Positions 46,438-55,265 of a DNA stretch of 64,000 nt are shown piece by piece. The position numbers were made by a program, and so were the translations under genes. Origin of the DNA: Shewanella fidelis ATCC BAA-318. Its GTDB lineage: Bacteria; Pseudomonadota; Gammaproteobacteria; Enterobacterales; Shewanellaceae. The stretch covers positions 1 to 64,000 of the forward strand of contig NZ_JADX01000021.1 in NCBI RefSeq assembly GCF_000518605.1, read 5' to 3'. Position 1 is the first letter of the stretch; each line of letters starts with the position of its first letter. The notes beneath the pieces are model-generated. The model saw only the letters and a program-made list of their open reading frames with translations. It was not told where the DNA came from and did no database searches.

Positions 46438-47661
46438 CTAAAGAATAAAACCGATATATCCCTGCAATACGATCAAATTGACAATATCAATAAAGAAAGC
46501 ACCAACAATTGGTACAACCATAAAGGCTTGTGGTGATGGGCCATTACGGGAAACTAATGCCCCCATATTCATCACTGCCGTCGGAGTCGCGCCCATGCCA
46601 AAGCCACAGTGGCCGCCAGCCATAACCGCCGCATCATAATTCGCTCCCATTACTCTAAACGTCACGAAATAAGCAAAGCAGGCCAGCACAACCGTTTGCA
46701 CCATCAGTATAATGAGTAGCGGTATGGCTAAATCAAAAATTTCCCACAACTTCAAACTCATTAACGCCATCGCTAAGAACAACGACAAGGCCACGGTACC
46801 GAGAATATCGACACATTCATTATTCATCTTATAGCCACGTGTCATCTCTGTGAGGTTGGTAATCACCACACCTAAAAATAATGCATAAACAAAGTCAGGC
46901 ATCTTTAGCCAGCTAATATCAAAACTCGCCACCAAATGACCTACCCAGCGCGCCCCAGCGACACAAAGCATGATGATAAACAAGGTCTCTAACACACTTT
47001 TAGCCGTGACATTGTCTTCTTCTAACTGATCATAGGTAACCAAATCAGGGTGATCTTTATGATGATTACCACCAATACCGTAGGATGACTCTAGTTTGTG
47101 TTTATCAATCAATCGCTGCGCGACTGGGCCACCAATTATGCCGCCCATGACCAAACCAAACGTGGCAGCAGCCATAGCAAATTCAAGGGTGTTCATATTG
47201 TAATGGTCGGCAAAGGTTTGCGACCATGCAGCACCAGTGCCGTGGCCACCAGACAAAGTGATAGAGCCAGCCACCAGACCCATTAAAGGTTCAAGTCCCA
47301 GCGCTGTGGCTAAGCTAACTCCAACCGCGTTCTGCAAAATGATGTAAATTGACGCAATACCAAGAAAAATAAAGACCTTTTTCCCGCCTCTAGCCAGTAA
47401 TTTATAGCTGGCAGCTAAGCCTACGGTACTGAAAAACATCAGCATCAACGTATTTTGCATCGGCAATGAAAACGCTAAAGTAATATTCTGAAAATGAAGC
47501 ACTGTGATCACAGCGGCAACGACCAGACCACCAATAATCGGCTCTGGGATATTGTACTTTTTAAAAAAAGGAACGTGACGATTGACTGTGTGGCCGATAA
47601 ATAATACCAAGATAGCGACCAAAAACGATTCTAGTTCTCCGATTGAATATACAGTATTCAT
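46438..47661 (-). CDS. gltS: Sodium/glutamate symporter
   Basis: Imports glutamate with sodium. 407 residues, about ten hydrophobic segments. Family motifs include NIPEPIIGGLV (about 37-47), SGGHGTGAAWSQTF (about 138-151) and GHCGFGMGATPTAVMNM (about 350-366), the two re-entrant glycine-rich loops of GltS. Single gene. Confidence 0.95.
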   Translation of the reverse strand: MNTVYSIGELESFLVAILVLFIGHTVNRHVPFFKKYNIPEPIIGGLVVAAVITVLHFQNITLAFSLPMQNTLMLMFFSTVGLAASYKLLARGGKKVFIFLGIASIYIILQNAVGVSLATALGLEPLMGLVAGSITLSGGHGTGAAWSQTFADHYNMNTLEFAMAAATFGLVMGGIIGGPVAQRLIDKHKLESSYGIGGNHHKDHPDLVTYDQLEEDNVTAKSVLETLFIIMLCVAGARWVGHLVASFDISWLKMPDFVYALFLGVVITNLTEMTRGYKMNNECVDILGTVALSLFLAMALMSLKLWEIFDLAIPLLIILMVQTVVLACFAYFVTFRVMGANYDAAVMAGGHCGFGMGATPTAVMNMGALVSRNGPSPQAFMVVPIVGAFFIDIVNLIVLQGYIGFIL

Positions 47662-47812
47662 GAAACTCCTATCCGTTAGGTTTTGTAGTAAACAACCTAC
47701 AAAACCAAAATTAGCCGGCTATTCTGGCATATTCATTAGGCTAATTAATATTAGCCGTGTCGGAATTATGGCATCTGGATCATGAAAAGTGACTTTTTGC
47801 GCAATAAAGAAA

Positions 47813-47974
47813 CTATTCGCTTTCTATTTGACCAGCTTCGGCAACCTCTAAAGCAGCCAAACGCTCTCTTTCCGCTTTAGAAATGTACTTAGGCTTGTTG
47901 CTATTTTGCAGCTTAGCGTTAGCTTTTTTAAGCTTGCTCATGTGTTTTAAGGTGATTTTTTTAGTGCGGTTCAT
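47813..47974 (-). CDS. Small basic DUF2986-like protein
   Basis: A 53-residue open frame: ATG 47974, stop TAG at 47813. It opens MNRTKKITLK and contains KLQNSNKPKYISKAERERL, then an acidic end. This agrees by eye with DUF2986, a small basic protein family found in Shewanella and Vibrio. An AGAAG ribosome site precedes the ATG. Function unknown. It lies between gltS and the glycan locus. Confidence 0.7.
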   Translation of the reverse strand: MNRTKKITLKHMSKLKKANAKLQNSNKPKYISKAERERLAALEVAEAGQIESE

Positions 47975-48130
47975 ACGACTTCTTATGCTATTTGCCAGTG
48001 AATTTAATTATAAACTAAAACCAACTGCCACATAAAAATAACGTTTCAATCTCACTCCTCAGCCCAAATGACTTAACTCAGCAAAAGGTGTAACATGTGA
48101 AGATTAATTAGCGGCCAATAATAACTTTGT

Positions 48131-48511
48131 ATGAAAAGACTTATCGTAGATCTCGACGGCACACTGACAATGGCCGATACCAATAATTATGCTGAAGTCG
48201 CCCCGCGCCAAGACGTCATTGATAAACTCAAAGAGTATCAAGCTAAAGGCTTTGAAATTGTTATATCAACGGCTCGCAATATGCGCACCTTTGAAGGTAA
48301 TGTTGGCAAGATCAATATTCATACGTTACCGATTATCACCGCTTGGTTAGATAAACATAATGTTCCCTATGATGAAATTTTAGTAGGTAAGCCATGGTGC
48401 GGTCATGAAGGGTTTTATATCGATGATAGGGCTATTCGGCCATCAGAGTTTGCCAAATTAACCCAAGAAGAAATTGAGCAGCTTATTGAAGCAGACAAAG
48501 TATGTATTTAA
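48131..48511 (+). CDS. HAD-superfamily phosphatase of a surface-glycan locus
   Basis: 126 residues, a compact capless HAD. Motif I DLDGTL (D7, D9), motif II STAR (46-49), K87 and motif IV DDR (D98, D99) are all present, so it should be active. Relatives are annotated as capsular biosynthesis proteins. It overlaps the next gene by ten bases (ATGTATTTAA), so they are translationally coupled. Likely dephosphorylates a sugar- or polyol-phosphate intermediate. Confidence 0.75.
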   Translation: MKRLIVDLDGTLTMADTNNYAEVAPRQDVIDKLKEYQAKGFEIVISTARNMRTFEGNVGKINIHTLPIITAWLDKHNVPYDEILVGKPWCGHEGFYIDDRAIRPSEFAKLTQEEIEQLIEADKVCI

Positions 48512-50082
48512 TTACCTCTGCGGCTTTAGTCGCCACTGAACTGCAGTCAGAATTTGGGCCGCTTCCCCCTTGCTTTTTACCCGTGGGCAATAAGCGGCTA
48601 TTCCACCATCAGTTGGCCTTAATTCCTCAAGGTGAGCGAGTTGTGTTAACCCTTCCTGAAGGGTTCACTCCTAGCCCGTACGATCTTGATGCTCTCAAAA
48701 ATAACCAAGTTGAATTGCTATATTTACCCACCCATCTCAGCTTGGGAGAATCCATTGTTTATGCGTTAAACCTACTGGAGTTTGAGAGTAACGAACCTCT
48801 GTTTATCTTGCACGGTGATACACTGTTTGATCAGTTATCTTCGGCTGTAGATCAGCTTGGGTTAAGCCAAGTTGAAGATAATTATGATTGGGCTGAATAT
48901 AATCCGACCACTGCCAAACTGAGTAGTTTTTCACGCGAACAACCGCCTAGCAGCGAGTTAATTTCAAATGGCTTTTTCAGTTTTTCAGCCCCCAAAGCCC
49001 TAGTACGACATATCATTAAACAAAACTGGGACTTTATTCAGGGCCTCAATGCTTATATCCAAGATAAAGGCATGGCACCGCATATTTACCAAAACTGGTA
49101 CGACTTTGGCCACAGTCATACCTACTACCAATCAAAATCGCGAATGACCACCCAACGTGCATTTAATGAAATGTGCATTTCCGGGCAGGTGGTTACCAAA
49201 ACCAGTTACAAAAAGAATAAGCTCTCTGCAGAGGCGAACTGGTATCAAACAATCCCAGGCTCATTGCGCTGCTATACACCGCAACTATTATCGACGGTAG
49301 ATGCCAAAAACAGTTTCAGTTACAGCATTGAATATTTACACCTAACCGCATTAAATGAGCTTTACGTATTCAGTCATTTGCCAGCTTTTTCATGGCGTAA
49401 AATATTAAAAAGTTGCTGCCAATTTCTTAAACATGCAAGCCAGTTTAGCGACAAAGATAAATCTAGCTTAGACGCGCTTTTTGCTACCAAGACCCTGCAA
49501 CGTTTAGCTGACTACTCAACCAATGCTGCTGTGGATATCAATCAACCTTTAACGGTTAATGGCAAATTGCAGCCTAGCTTGCTGCAACTCGCTAAACTCA
49601 GCCTAGATTTTTTACCCGCTGATACGCAAAAAATGAATATTCTTCACGGAGACTTCTGCTTTAGCAATATTCTGTACGACTTTAGAACATGCAATATAAA
49701 AGTCATCGATCCGAGGGGAATTGATGTACAGGATAACGTTACAACATACGGCAATACTGCCTATGATATTGCCAAGCTCGCACATTCTGTCATTGGTCTT
49801 TATGACTCTATCATTGCGGGTTACTTTAACTGCAGTCTCGATAAGCAAACATTAAATTTCACTATAGCTTCTGACACTCGGCAACAGCAGATTATTGCGG
49901 ATTTTATCAAGCTTATTTATGAAGAGTTTTCAATAACCGAAAATCAACTCTACGCTATGCAAATCCAACTATTTTTATCTATGTTGCCACTTCACAGTGA
50001 CAAACCGGAACGCCAACTCGGCTTTATCGGAAATGCATACCGCTTATTTGACAAAATTCAATTAAACACAGGAAGTATCTAA
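48502..50082 (+). CDS. Nucleotidyltransferase-like / APH-type kinase fusion
   Basis: 526 residues. The N-terminal 240 resemble a sugar nucleotidyltransferase (PVGNKRLFHHQ at 27-37, ILHGDTLFD at 102-110), but the glycine-rich NTP loop is missing: the first 26 residues lack GxGxR. The C-terminal half is an aminoglycoside/choline-kinase fold: HGDFCFSNIL (382-391, catalytic D384, N389) and VIDPRG (D403). The kinase looks intact and the first domain may be inactive or a binding module. It overlaps the next gene by one base. Confidence 0.72.
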   Translation: MYLITSAALVATELQSEFGPLPPCFLPVGNKRLFHHQLALIPQGERVVLTLPEGFTPSPYDLDALKNNQVELLYLPTHLSLGESIVYALNLLEFESNEPLFILHGDTLFDQLSSAVDQLGLSQVEDNYDWAEYNPTTAKLSSFSREQPPSSELISNGFFSFSAPKALVRHIIKQNWDFIQGLNAYIQDKGMAPHIYQNWYDFGHSHTYYQSKSRMTTQRAFNEMCISGQVVTKTSYKKNKLSAEANWYQTIPGSLRCYTPQLLSTVDAKNSFSYSIEYLHLTALNELYVFSHLPAFSWRKILKSCCQFLKHASQFSDKDKSSLDALFATKTLQRLADYSTNAAVDINQPLTVNGKLQPSLLQLAKLSLDFLPADTQKMNILHGDFCFSNILYDFRTCNIKVIDPRGIDVQDNVTTYGNTAYDIAKLAHSVIGLYDSIIAGYFNCSLDKQTLNFTIASDTRQQQIIADFIKLIYEEFSITENQLYAMQIQLFLSMLPLHSDKPERQLGFIGNAYRLFDKIQLNTGSI

Positions 50083-50801
50083 TGATTGTAATTCCAATGG
50101 CAGGGTTAAGTTCTCGCTTTTTTAAGGCGGGTTATACAGAACCTAAGTACATGCTTCCTGCACACGGCATTCCGTTATTCGATCATGCCGTTTTAAGTTT
50201 TAAGGCTTACTTTGAAACCACTGAGTTTGTTTTTATTGTGCGTAGTGACTACAACACACCACAATTTGTCGAGTCTCGTTGCCAAATATTAGGCATTAAA
50301 GACTACCAAATTGTTACGTTAGCAGCCGATACACGAGGCCAAGCAGAAACAGTTTATCTCGGTATTGAAGATTGTGATGACACTCTTCCAATCACGATAT
50401 TTAACATTGATACATTCAGACCGAACTATACTCTGCCCTATGTTGCTGACGAGGGTGACGGCTATCTTGAGGTGTTTAAAGGGCAAGGTAGTAACTGGTC
50501 ATACGCAAAACCTAAATCGCCAGACAGCGATCAGGTCATAGAAACAGCTGAAAAAAATCCTATTTCAGATCTCTGCAGTACCGGCTTATATCACTTTGCT
50601 CATGCAGGAGATTTTAAGCGAGCCTTTCAATTAGAAGCTGCAAAGCCCATTTCTGAATGGCAAAAACAAGAGCTTTACATTGCTCCGTTGTATAACTACT
50701 TAATTGAAGAAGGTAAGGATATTCGCTACCACTTAATCGCGCGTGATGAAGTGATTTTTTGTGGCGTGCCTCAAGAGTATTTAGACTTCATTAACGCATA
50801 G
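50082..50801 (+). CDS. Sugar-phosphate nucleotidyltransferase-like protein
   Basis: 239 residues with a proper NTP-binding start, PMAGLSSRFFKAGYTEPKYM (R12, K22), and a metal-binding D110 in IFNIDTF. The GT-A fold is like that of RmlA- or LicC-type enzymes. It is coupled to the kinase fusion (TAATG, AGGAAG upstream) and may activate what that kinase phosphorylates. Substrate unknown. Confidence 0.75.
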   Translation: MIVIPMAGLSSRFFKAGYTEPKYMLPAHGIPLFDHAVLSFKAYFETTEFVFIVRSDYNTPQFVESRCQILGIKDYQIVTLAADTRGQAETVYLGIEDCDDTLPITIFNIDTFRPNYTLPYVADEGDGYLEVFKGQGSNWSYAKPKSPDSDQVIETAEKNPISDLCSTGLYHFAHAGDFKRAFQLEAAKPISEWQKQELYIAPLYNYLIEEGKDIRYHLIARDEVIFCGVPQEYLDFINA

Positions 50802-50817
50802 TTAAACCACTTAGACG

Positions 50818-50840
50818 CTCAGGCCACAAAATGGCCTGAG
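50818..50840 (+). repeat. Hairpin between nucleotidyltransferase and WavE genes
   Basis: Nine-base-pair stem CTCAGGCCA / TGGCCTGAG, loop CAAAA, no U-tract. Could tune read-through into the WavE gene. Confidence 0.5.
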
Positions 50841-50874
50841 ATAGCCTTGCCCATTATCATTAAGCCAGCGAAAT

Positions 50875-51843
50875 ATGAGTATAAACTTTAAAGATATTAG
50901 CGTAGTTATTCAGGGCCCAGTGCAAGCTTATCAAGGACGCTCACAGGAGCCCGGTATCACTCACAAATGTATATCGAGTATCCGCCAGTATTTACCCGGG
51001 GCGACGATTATTTTATCAACATGGGAAGGCCAAGATTGCAACGGGTTAGAGCCTGACATTCTCTTATTGAATAAAGATCCAGGCGCAACAATAACCTCTT
51101 ATAACGCAAAAGGTGAGCCAGGAAAGCTAAACTTTAATCGTCAAATAGTATCAAGCGCCGAAGGTTTAAAGCAGGTAAAAACGGCTTACGCTGTTAAAAT
51201 TCGCTCTGATAATTTCTTAACAGGTAATAACTTCGTCGCTGCTCAACAAGCTTTTCCTGCTCGTGACAATGCCAGCAAGCTATTTACACAACGAGTTGTT
51301 ACTAACACCAGTTACTTTCGTCGTTACGCTGACGGTCAGAAAATTGTAATGTTACCAAGTGACTTCTTTCATTTTGGGTTAACTGAAGACTTACTTAAAA
51401 TCTGGGATCTGCCGCTTTTTGCTGATTTAGAGTTTAACCCCGAACGATTAGGGCAACCACAATACCGTGGCGCACCCAAAATAAGCCCTCACGCAGAGCA
51501 AGTTTATTGCAATGCTTGGTTAATGAGGCTTGATAGTCAGGTTCCCTATTTAGATCACCGTCATCAAAGCACTCCTGAATTAATTGCTTATTGGGAACGG
51601 TTTATGGCCTCAAACCTAGTCGTATTAGAGCCTGAACAGATTGAACTCGGGCTAATAGATAGATTTATTCCAAAGAGTAAACGTCCCAATGAAATTAGCC
51701 ATTTAGACTGGCTAATGCTTTACAAACAATACTGCGACCCGAATGCTTCAGTTTCACAATTTGAGGTATTTAAAACTATTGGTTGGAAAAGAATGATCAA
51801 GTTACCGTTTAGCTACTTCAAATATAAGCTTAAAAGTCGATAA
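50875..51843 (+). CDS. WavE-family lipopolysaccharide biosynthesis protein
   Basis: 322 residues. The family opening DISVVIQGPV is at residues 7-16. VKIRSDNFL and DFFHFG are conserved by eye with V. cholerae WavE, a core-oligosaccharide gene product. Probably a glycosyl- or sugar-phosphate transferase; the reaction is not established. It is the last gene of the plus-strand block HAD - fusion - nucleotidyltransferase - WavE. Confidence 0.8.
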   Translation: MSINFKDISVVIQGPVQAYQGRSQEPGITHKCISSIRQYLPGATIILSTWEGQDCNGLEPDILLLNKDPGATITSYNAKGEPGKLNFNRQIVSSAEGLKQVKTAYAVKIRSDNFLTGNNFVAAQQAFPARDNASKLFTQRVVTNTSYFRRYADGQKIVMLPSDFFHFGLTEDLLKIWDLPLFADLEFNPERLGQPQYRGAPKISPHAEQVYCNAWLMRLDSQVPYLDHRHQSTPELIAYWERFMASNLVVLEPEQIELGLIDRFIPKSKRPNEISHLDWLMLYKQYCDPNASVSQFEVFKTIGWKRMIKLPFSYFKYKLKSR

Positions 51844-51856
51844 CAATATGAAATGC

Positions 51857-51890
51857 TCATTAATGTTCAGCCAATACTGAACATTAATGA
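51857..51890. terminator. Hairpin between WavE gene and GT-B paralog A
   Basis: A 14-base-pair AT-rich stem (51857-51870 / 51877-51890) with loop CCAATA, between convergent genes. No strong U-tract. Confidence 0.6.
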
Positions 51891-51909
51891 ACTTAGCTAT
51901 GAAACAAGC

Positions 51910-52959
51910 TTAAACAAGCAAACGTGATAGCTCTTTTATCGCTATCGTTAAGCCGCTAGGCTCTTGATACAAACTAGATCTAGAACGATTGGTTAATTCA
52001 ATCGCATCAAATGTAGTTGTCGAAATACTCTCATCCAGTGGACTAGAAAAAATAAAATCAAGCTGTTCACACGCTTGAATACGCTTTGGCTGATCCTTTG
52101 AAACTGCAATAGCTACAGTCGGTTTGTTCAAACTCACAGCTTGAAGCAAGGTATCACCGCCACCTAATACCGCTACTTTAGCCCCATCAAGTAAACAGAT
52201 GAAATCTCTATTGTCTAAAGTCTTTATGGCAACAACAGCATCTGATTTAGGTAGTGCTTTTGGGTAGTTAGGCCCAAAAACCATTACACACTTCAACGCT
52301 GTTTTAGCTGCCACCTTTTGTGCTTCACGCCAAAAAATATCAGCAGCCAACCCCGACTCTGCTTGGTGACCACCGGAGCCTGCATTAAACAAAATGTAGC
52401 CTTGCTCCTCTAAAGCATAAGACTCGATTAATGCCACTTTTCTTTTTGATTCCGGAGTCGCAAAAACACTCCCGATAAAAACGGGCTCATTACAGCCTAT
52501 ATACTCAAGCTTTTTTTTCTGAAACCAATTGATAGGTCCAATTACAAACTCAGGTTGAGCAACCCAATGACTATCCGTCACTCTAGCTCGGCTAATTTTC
52601 ATGCCACGCGCTCTTTTTCGCTTGTGCTGACTGATAAAGATCACTTTTGCACCAATCGACTTTGCATGCTTCATTTGAACTTGGCGCCCTGAAGCATCAA
52701 AAATAACCGCATCGGGCTGTAATTCACTTATTAACCCATTGACCTCTTTAACTAGCTTTGTCGGAGTATCCTTTAAAATATGAGTAAAGTAGGGGCACTC
52801 TTTCGCATAGAAAGCCTCCTGACTAATTGCAAACTGTATTATTGCATTAGGCCATTTTTCCATAACAGCATCAGCAATAATCAGAGAGCGCATATACTCC
52901 CCACACCCCTCAGCTGAGGATACGGGCAGAAACAAAAGCTTAGGCGCAAATACATCCAT
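51910..52959 (-). CDS. GT-B-fold glycosyltransferase-like protein, paralog A
   Basis: 349 residues with a MurG/UDP-glycosyltransferase-like layout: an N-terminal GEYMRSLIIADAV stretch, VIFDASGRQ and VIFISQHKRKRARG; the C-terminal half has FNAGSGGH, VFGPNYP and GGGDTLLQA, the nucleotide-sugar binding loops. It is clearly paralogous to the protein at 54104-55165. I do not recognise a named family. AGAAGGG precedes the ATG. Confidence 0.7.
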   Translation of the reverse strand: MDVFAPKLLFLPVSSAEGCGEYMRSLIIADAVMEKWPNAIIQFAISQEAFYAKECPYFTHILKDTPTKLVKEVNGLISELQPDAVIFDASGRQVQMKHAKSIGAKVIFISQHKRKRARGMKISRARVTDSHWVAQPEFVIGPINWFQKKKLEYIGCNEPVFIGSVFATPESKRKVALIESYALEEQGYILFNAGSGGHQAESGLAADIFWREAQKVAAKTALKCVMVFGPNYPKALPKSDAVVAIKTLDNRDFICLLDGAKVAVLGGGDTLLQAVSLNKPTVAIAVSKDQPKRIQACEQLDFIFSSPLDESISTTTFDAIELTNRSRSSLYQEPSGLTIAIKELSRLLV

Positions 52960-52999
52960 TAAAACACCCTTCTAATACGATACTTCCAGATATCAACCA

Positions 53000-54103
53000 T
53001 CACTTCTGACGAATTAAATCTAAATAAGACAAACAGACTTGATGAGCATCAACCTTTTCTAATAAATCAATCTGCTTGATTTCGGGATAATGATTCAAAG
53101 CTTCATCGATTTTTAACGCTAAACGTTGTGGGTCTCTTCGTGGGACTAGGAACTGCGCTAAATCACCAGTCAAGATCTCTTTAGGCCCATGCTCGCAGTC
53201 AGTACTCACTACAGGGGTGTTACACACAAGAGACTCTATTAATACTGTAGGCAAGCCCTCATAATCAGAGCTTAGCACCATTAATTTTGCCGCTTTTATC
53301 CATGGGTAAGGGTTTTGCTGAAACCCTGGTAGAATAATCCGATCCAGTACACCATGTTTCTTAGCAATCTTTCTGGCTTTTTTAGCATTATTACAAAGTA
53401 ACACTATCGGTAAATCATGCTCCATCTGCTTAATCGCTTTAAAAAGCACATCATGTCGCTTCGGCTTAGCAAATCTACCAACATGGATCAGGAAGTCTCC
53501 CTCAGGCAGTCCCGTCACCTCTTCCAACGATTGTTGCTTAATTTTTTCTATTTCAAAAGGGTTATAGATTGTTGTGATAGAAGCAGGAACAATACGCCCC
53601 ACCCTTTCAATCTCTTCTTTGATCCCCTCTGACACAGTAATTAAATGTTTACCATTAAGCGCCATCTTAGCTCGTAACATTTTAAAATAAGCAATAGGGC
53701 CTAATTTCTTCGTTCGCTTTAAAGGTTCTTCAATCGATGAGTGAACAACAAAGTACAACGGACTTACTTTTGAGTGAGAAAGTAATAAATTAGTCTTATC
53801 CAAGTTTGAAATAAACAATTCAAACTTACCAATATCTTGCTCCAATGCTTCGATCCAACAATCTAAACGTCGAGCATCACGTTTTGTGTTCCAAAAACTC
53901 CCTAGATGCTTGTCCTTTTTTTTATCAAAGCAAAAATGCACTGGAATATCGTTTTCAATATGGTGCTCGCAATGATCAAATAGCACTAAAAGGTGGGGCT
54001 CATGCCCCTGTTTAACTAACTCATTAGCTAACGTGAGCATAACCTTTTCTGCTCCACCGCCAGCTAAACTATCAATGACGATTGCAATCCGTCTTTTAGG
54101 CAT
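53000..54103 (-). CDS. Glycosyltransferase family 4 protein
   Basis: 367 residues, GT-B fold. The N-terminal loop AGGGAEKV (about 14-21) is typical of GT4, and the C-terminal domain has HVGRFAKPKRHDVL and the ExxxxxxxE stretch SSDYEGLPTVLIES. Retaining transferase using a nucleotide sugar; donor and acceptor unknown. Its GGAGGA ribosome site lies in the end of the upstream paralog B gene (TAGATG junction), so the two are coupled. It sits between the two GT-B paralogs. Confidence 0.87.
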   Translation of the reverse strand: MPKRRIAIVIDSLAGGGAEKVMLTLANELVKQGHEPHLLVLFDHCEHHIENDIPVHFCFDKKKDKHLGSFWNTKRDARRLDCWIEALEQDIGKFELFISNLDKTNLLLSHSKVSPLYFVVHSSIEEPLKRTKKLGPIAYFKMLRAKMALNGKHLITVSEGIKEEIERVGRIVPASITTIYNPFEIEKIKQQSLEEVTGLPEGDFLIHVGRFAKPKRHDVLFKAIKQMEHDLPIVLLCNNAKKARKIAKKHGVLDRIILPGFQQNPYPWIKAAKLMVLSSDYEGLPTVLIESLVCNTPVVSTDCEHGPKEILTGDLAQFLVPRRDPQRLALKIDEALNHYPEIKQIDLLEKVDAHQVCLSYLDLIRQK

Positions 54104-55165
54104 CTATTTGTCCTCCAGTAAACGGGCAATGTCAGCAATACAAACTTCTAACCCATTAACACTTTTCATCTGCTTAGTTTTAGCACTCAAGTCAGCCAAA
54201 GTTTCTGGCACAAGTAATTCCTGCACTCCTTGGCACATAGACTCAAAATTCAACTCAGCAGATTTAATAACATCACGCGCTTTACAAGCATTAACTCGAG
54301 AAGGCTGATCTTTAGCCACCACGACAGCCAAGGTCGGTACATTCATTGCTATAGCCTGCAACAGCGTGCCACCACCACTCAATACCGCAGCTTTGGCAGC
54401 GCTGACTAAACTAATAAAGTCCGCATTATCTAAAGAACGAATGCACACTACGCCCTCAATAGTCGGTATGTCATTCGGGTAGTTCGCACCAAAAACAACA
54501 ACTGGTTTAAGCTGATTTTTTATGTGTATAGCGACATCTGCAAATAAATCTGCAGCATTGCCTTGGTTATATTTATGTCCGCCAGAACCTGCGCTAAATA
54601 AAATAAAAGGCTCATCAGATAAACCATATTTATCTAATAACTTTAACTTGTTAGCACTATCCGGATGAGAAAATATAGGACCTGTGACTATTGGTTCTGG
54701 TCGATTAATCAGCTTTAACTTTAATCGTTCAAATATAGATAATGGCGCAATTGCAAACTCTGGCTGTACAACCCAATGGCTATGAGTAACCAAACTGCGG
54801 CCAAGCTTTAATCCCCGAGTACGTTTCTTTTTATGCTGACTAATAAATACAACTTTAGCTCCTGATTGATAGGCGTGCTTGAGCTGCGACTTTCTCCCTG
54901 AAGCGTCAAAAATAACCATATCGGGTTTTAGATCAGAAATAATAGTATTAACAGCTTTAACCTGCTTTGTCGGAGAGTCTTGCAGAACATGGGTATGAAA
55001 AGGACACGAATCCACATAAGGGGCATGCTTGCTTAATGCAAAATGAATTTCTGCATTAGGCCACTGCTTTTGAACACCATTTGCAATTATCATTGACCGC
55101 ATATATTCACCAATACCTTTTTCACAAGATACAGGAATAAAAAGAAAAACTGGTGCAGTTGGCAT
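54104..55165 (-). CDS. GT-B-fold glycosyltransferase-like protein, paralog B
   Basis: Paralog of the 51910-52959 protein with the same motif series: IGEYMRSMIIANG, VIFDASGRKSQLKHA, VVFISQHKKKR, THSHWVVQPEF, FSAGSGGH, VFGANYP, LSGGGTLLQA. ATG 55165 (353 residues) matches the N-terminus of paralog A; the ATG at 55207 adds 14 basic residues. The GGG in the donor loop replaces GGD of paralog A, so the donor may differ. Confidence 0.7.
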   Translation of the reverse strand: MPTAPVFLFIPVSCEKGIGEYMRSMIIANGVQKQWPNAEIHFALSKHAPYVDSCPFHTHVLQDSPTKQVKAVNTIISDLKPDMVIFDASGRKSQLKHAYQSGAKVVFISQHKKKRTRGLKLGRSLVTHSHWVVQPEFAIAPLSIFERLKLKLINRPEPIVTGPIFSHPDSANKLKLLDKYGLSDEPFILFSAGSGGHKYNQGNAADLFADVAIHIKNQLKPVVVFGANYPNDIPTIEGVVCIRSLDNADFISLVSAAKAAVLSGGGTLLQAIAMNVPTLAVVVAKDQPSRVNACKARDVIKSAELNFESMCQGVQELLVPETLADLSAKTKQMKSVNGLEVCIADIARLLEDK

Positions 55166-55265
55166 ATTATCAACTCTCTTTCGAATTAGCCGCAGTGGCC
55201 TTAACATCTAAAATAAAACAGGCAACTATATAAATTGCAACTTAAAACAAAGTAGTTCAGCGCCA

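Noticed and set aside
48502..50082. Frameshift or gene fusion error in the nucleotidyltransferase/kinase gene
   Set aside because: The frame is continuous over 526 codons with normal codon use throughout; no sign of a broken gene.
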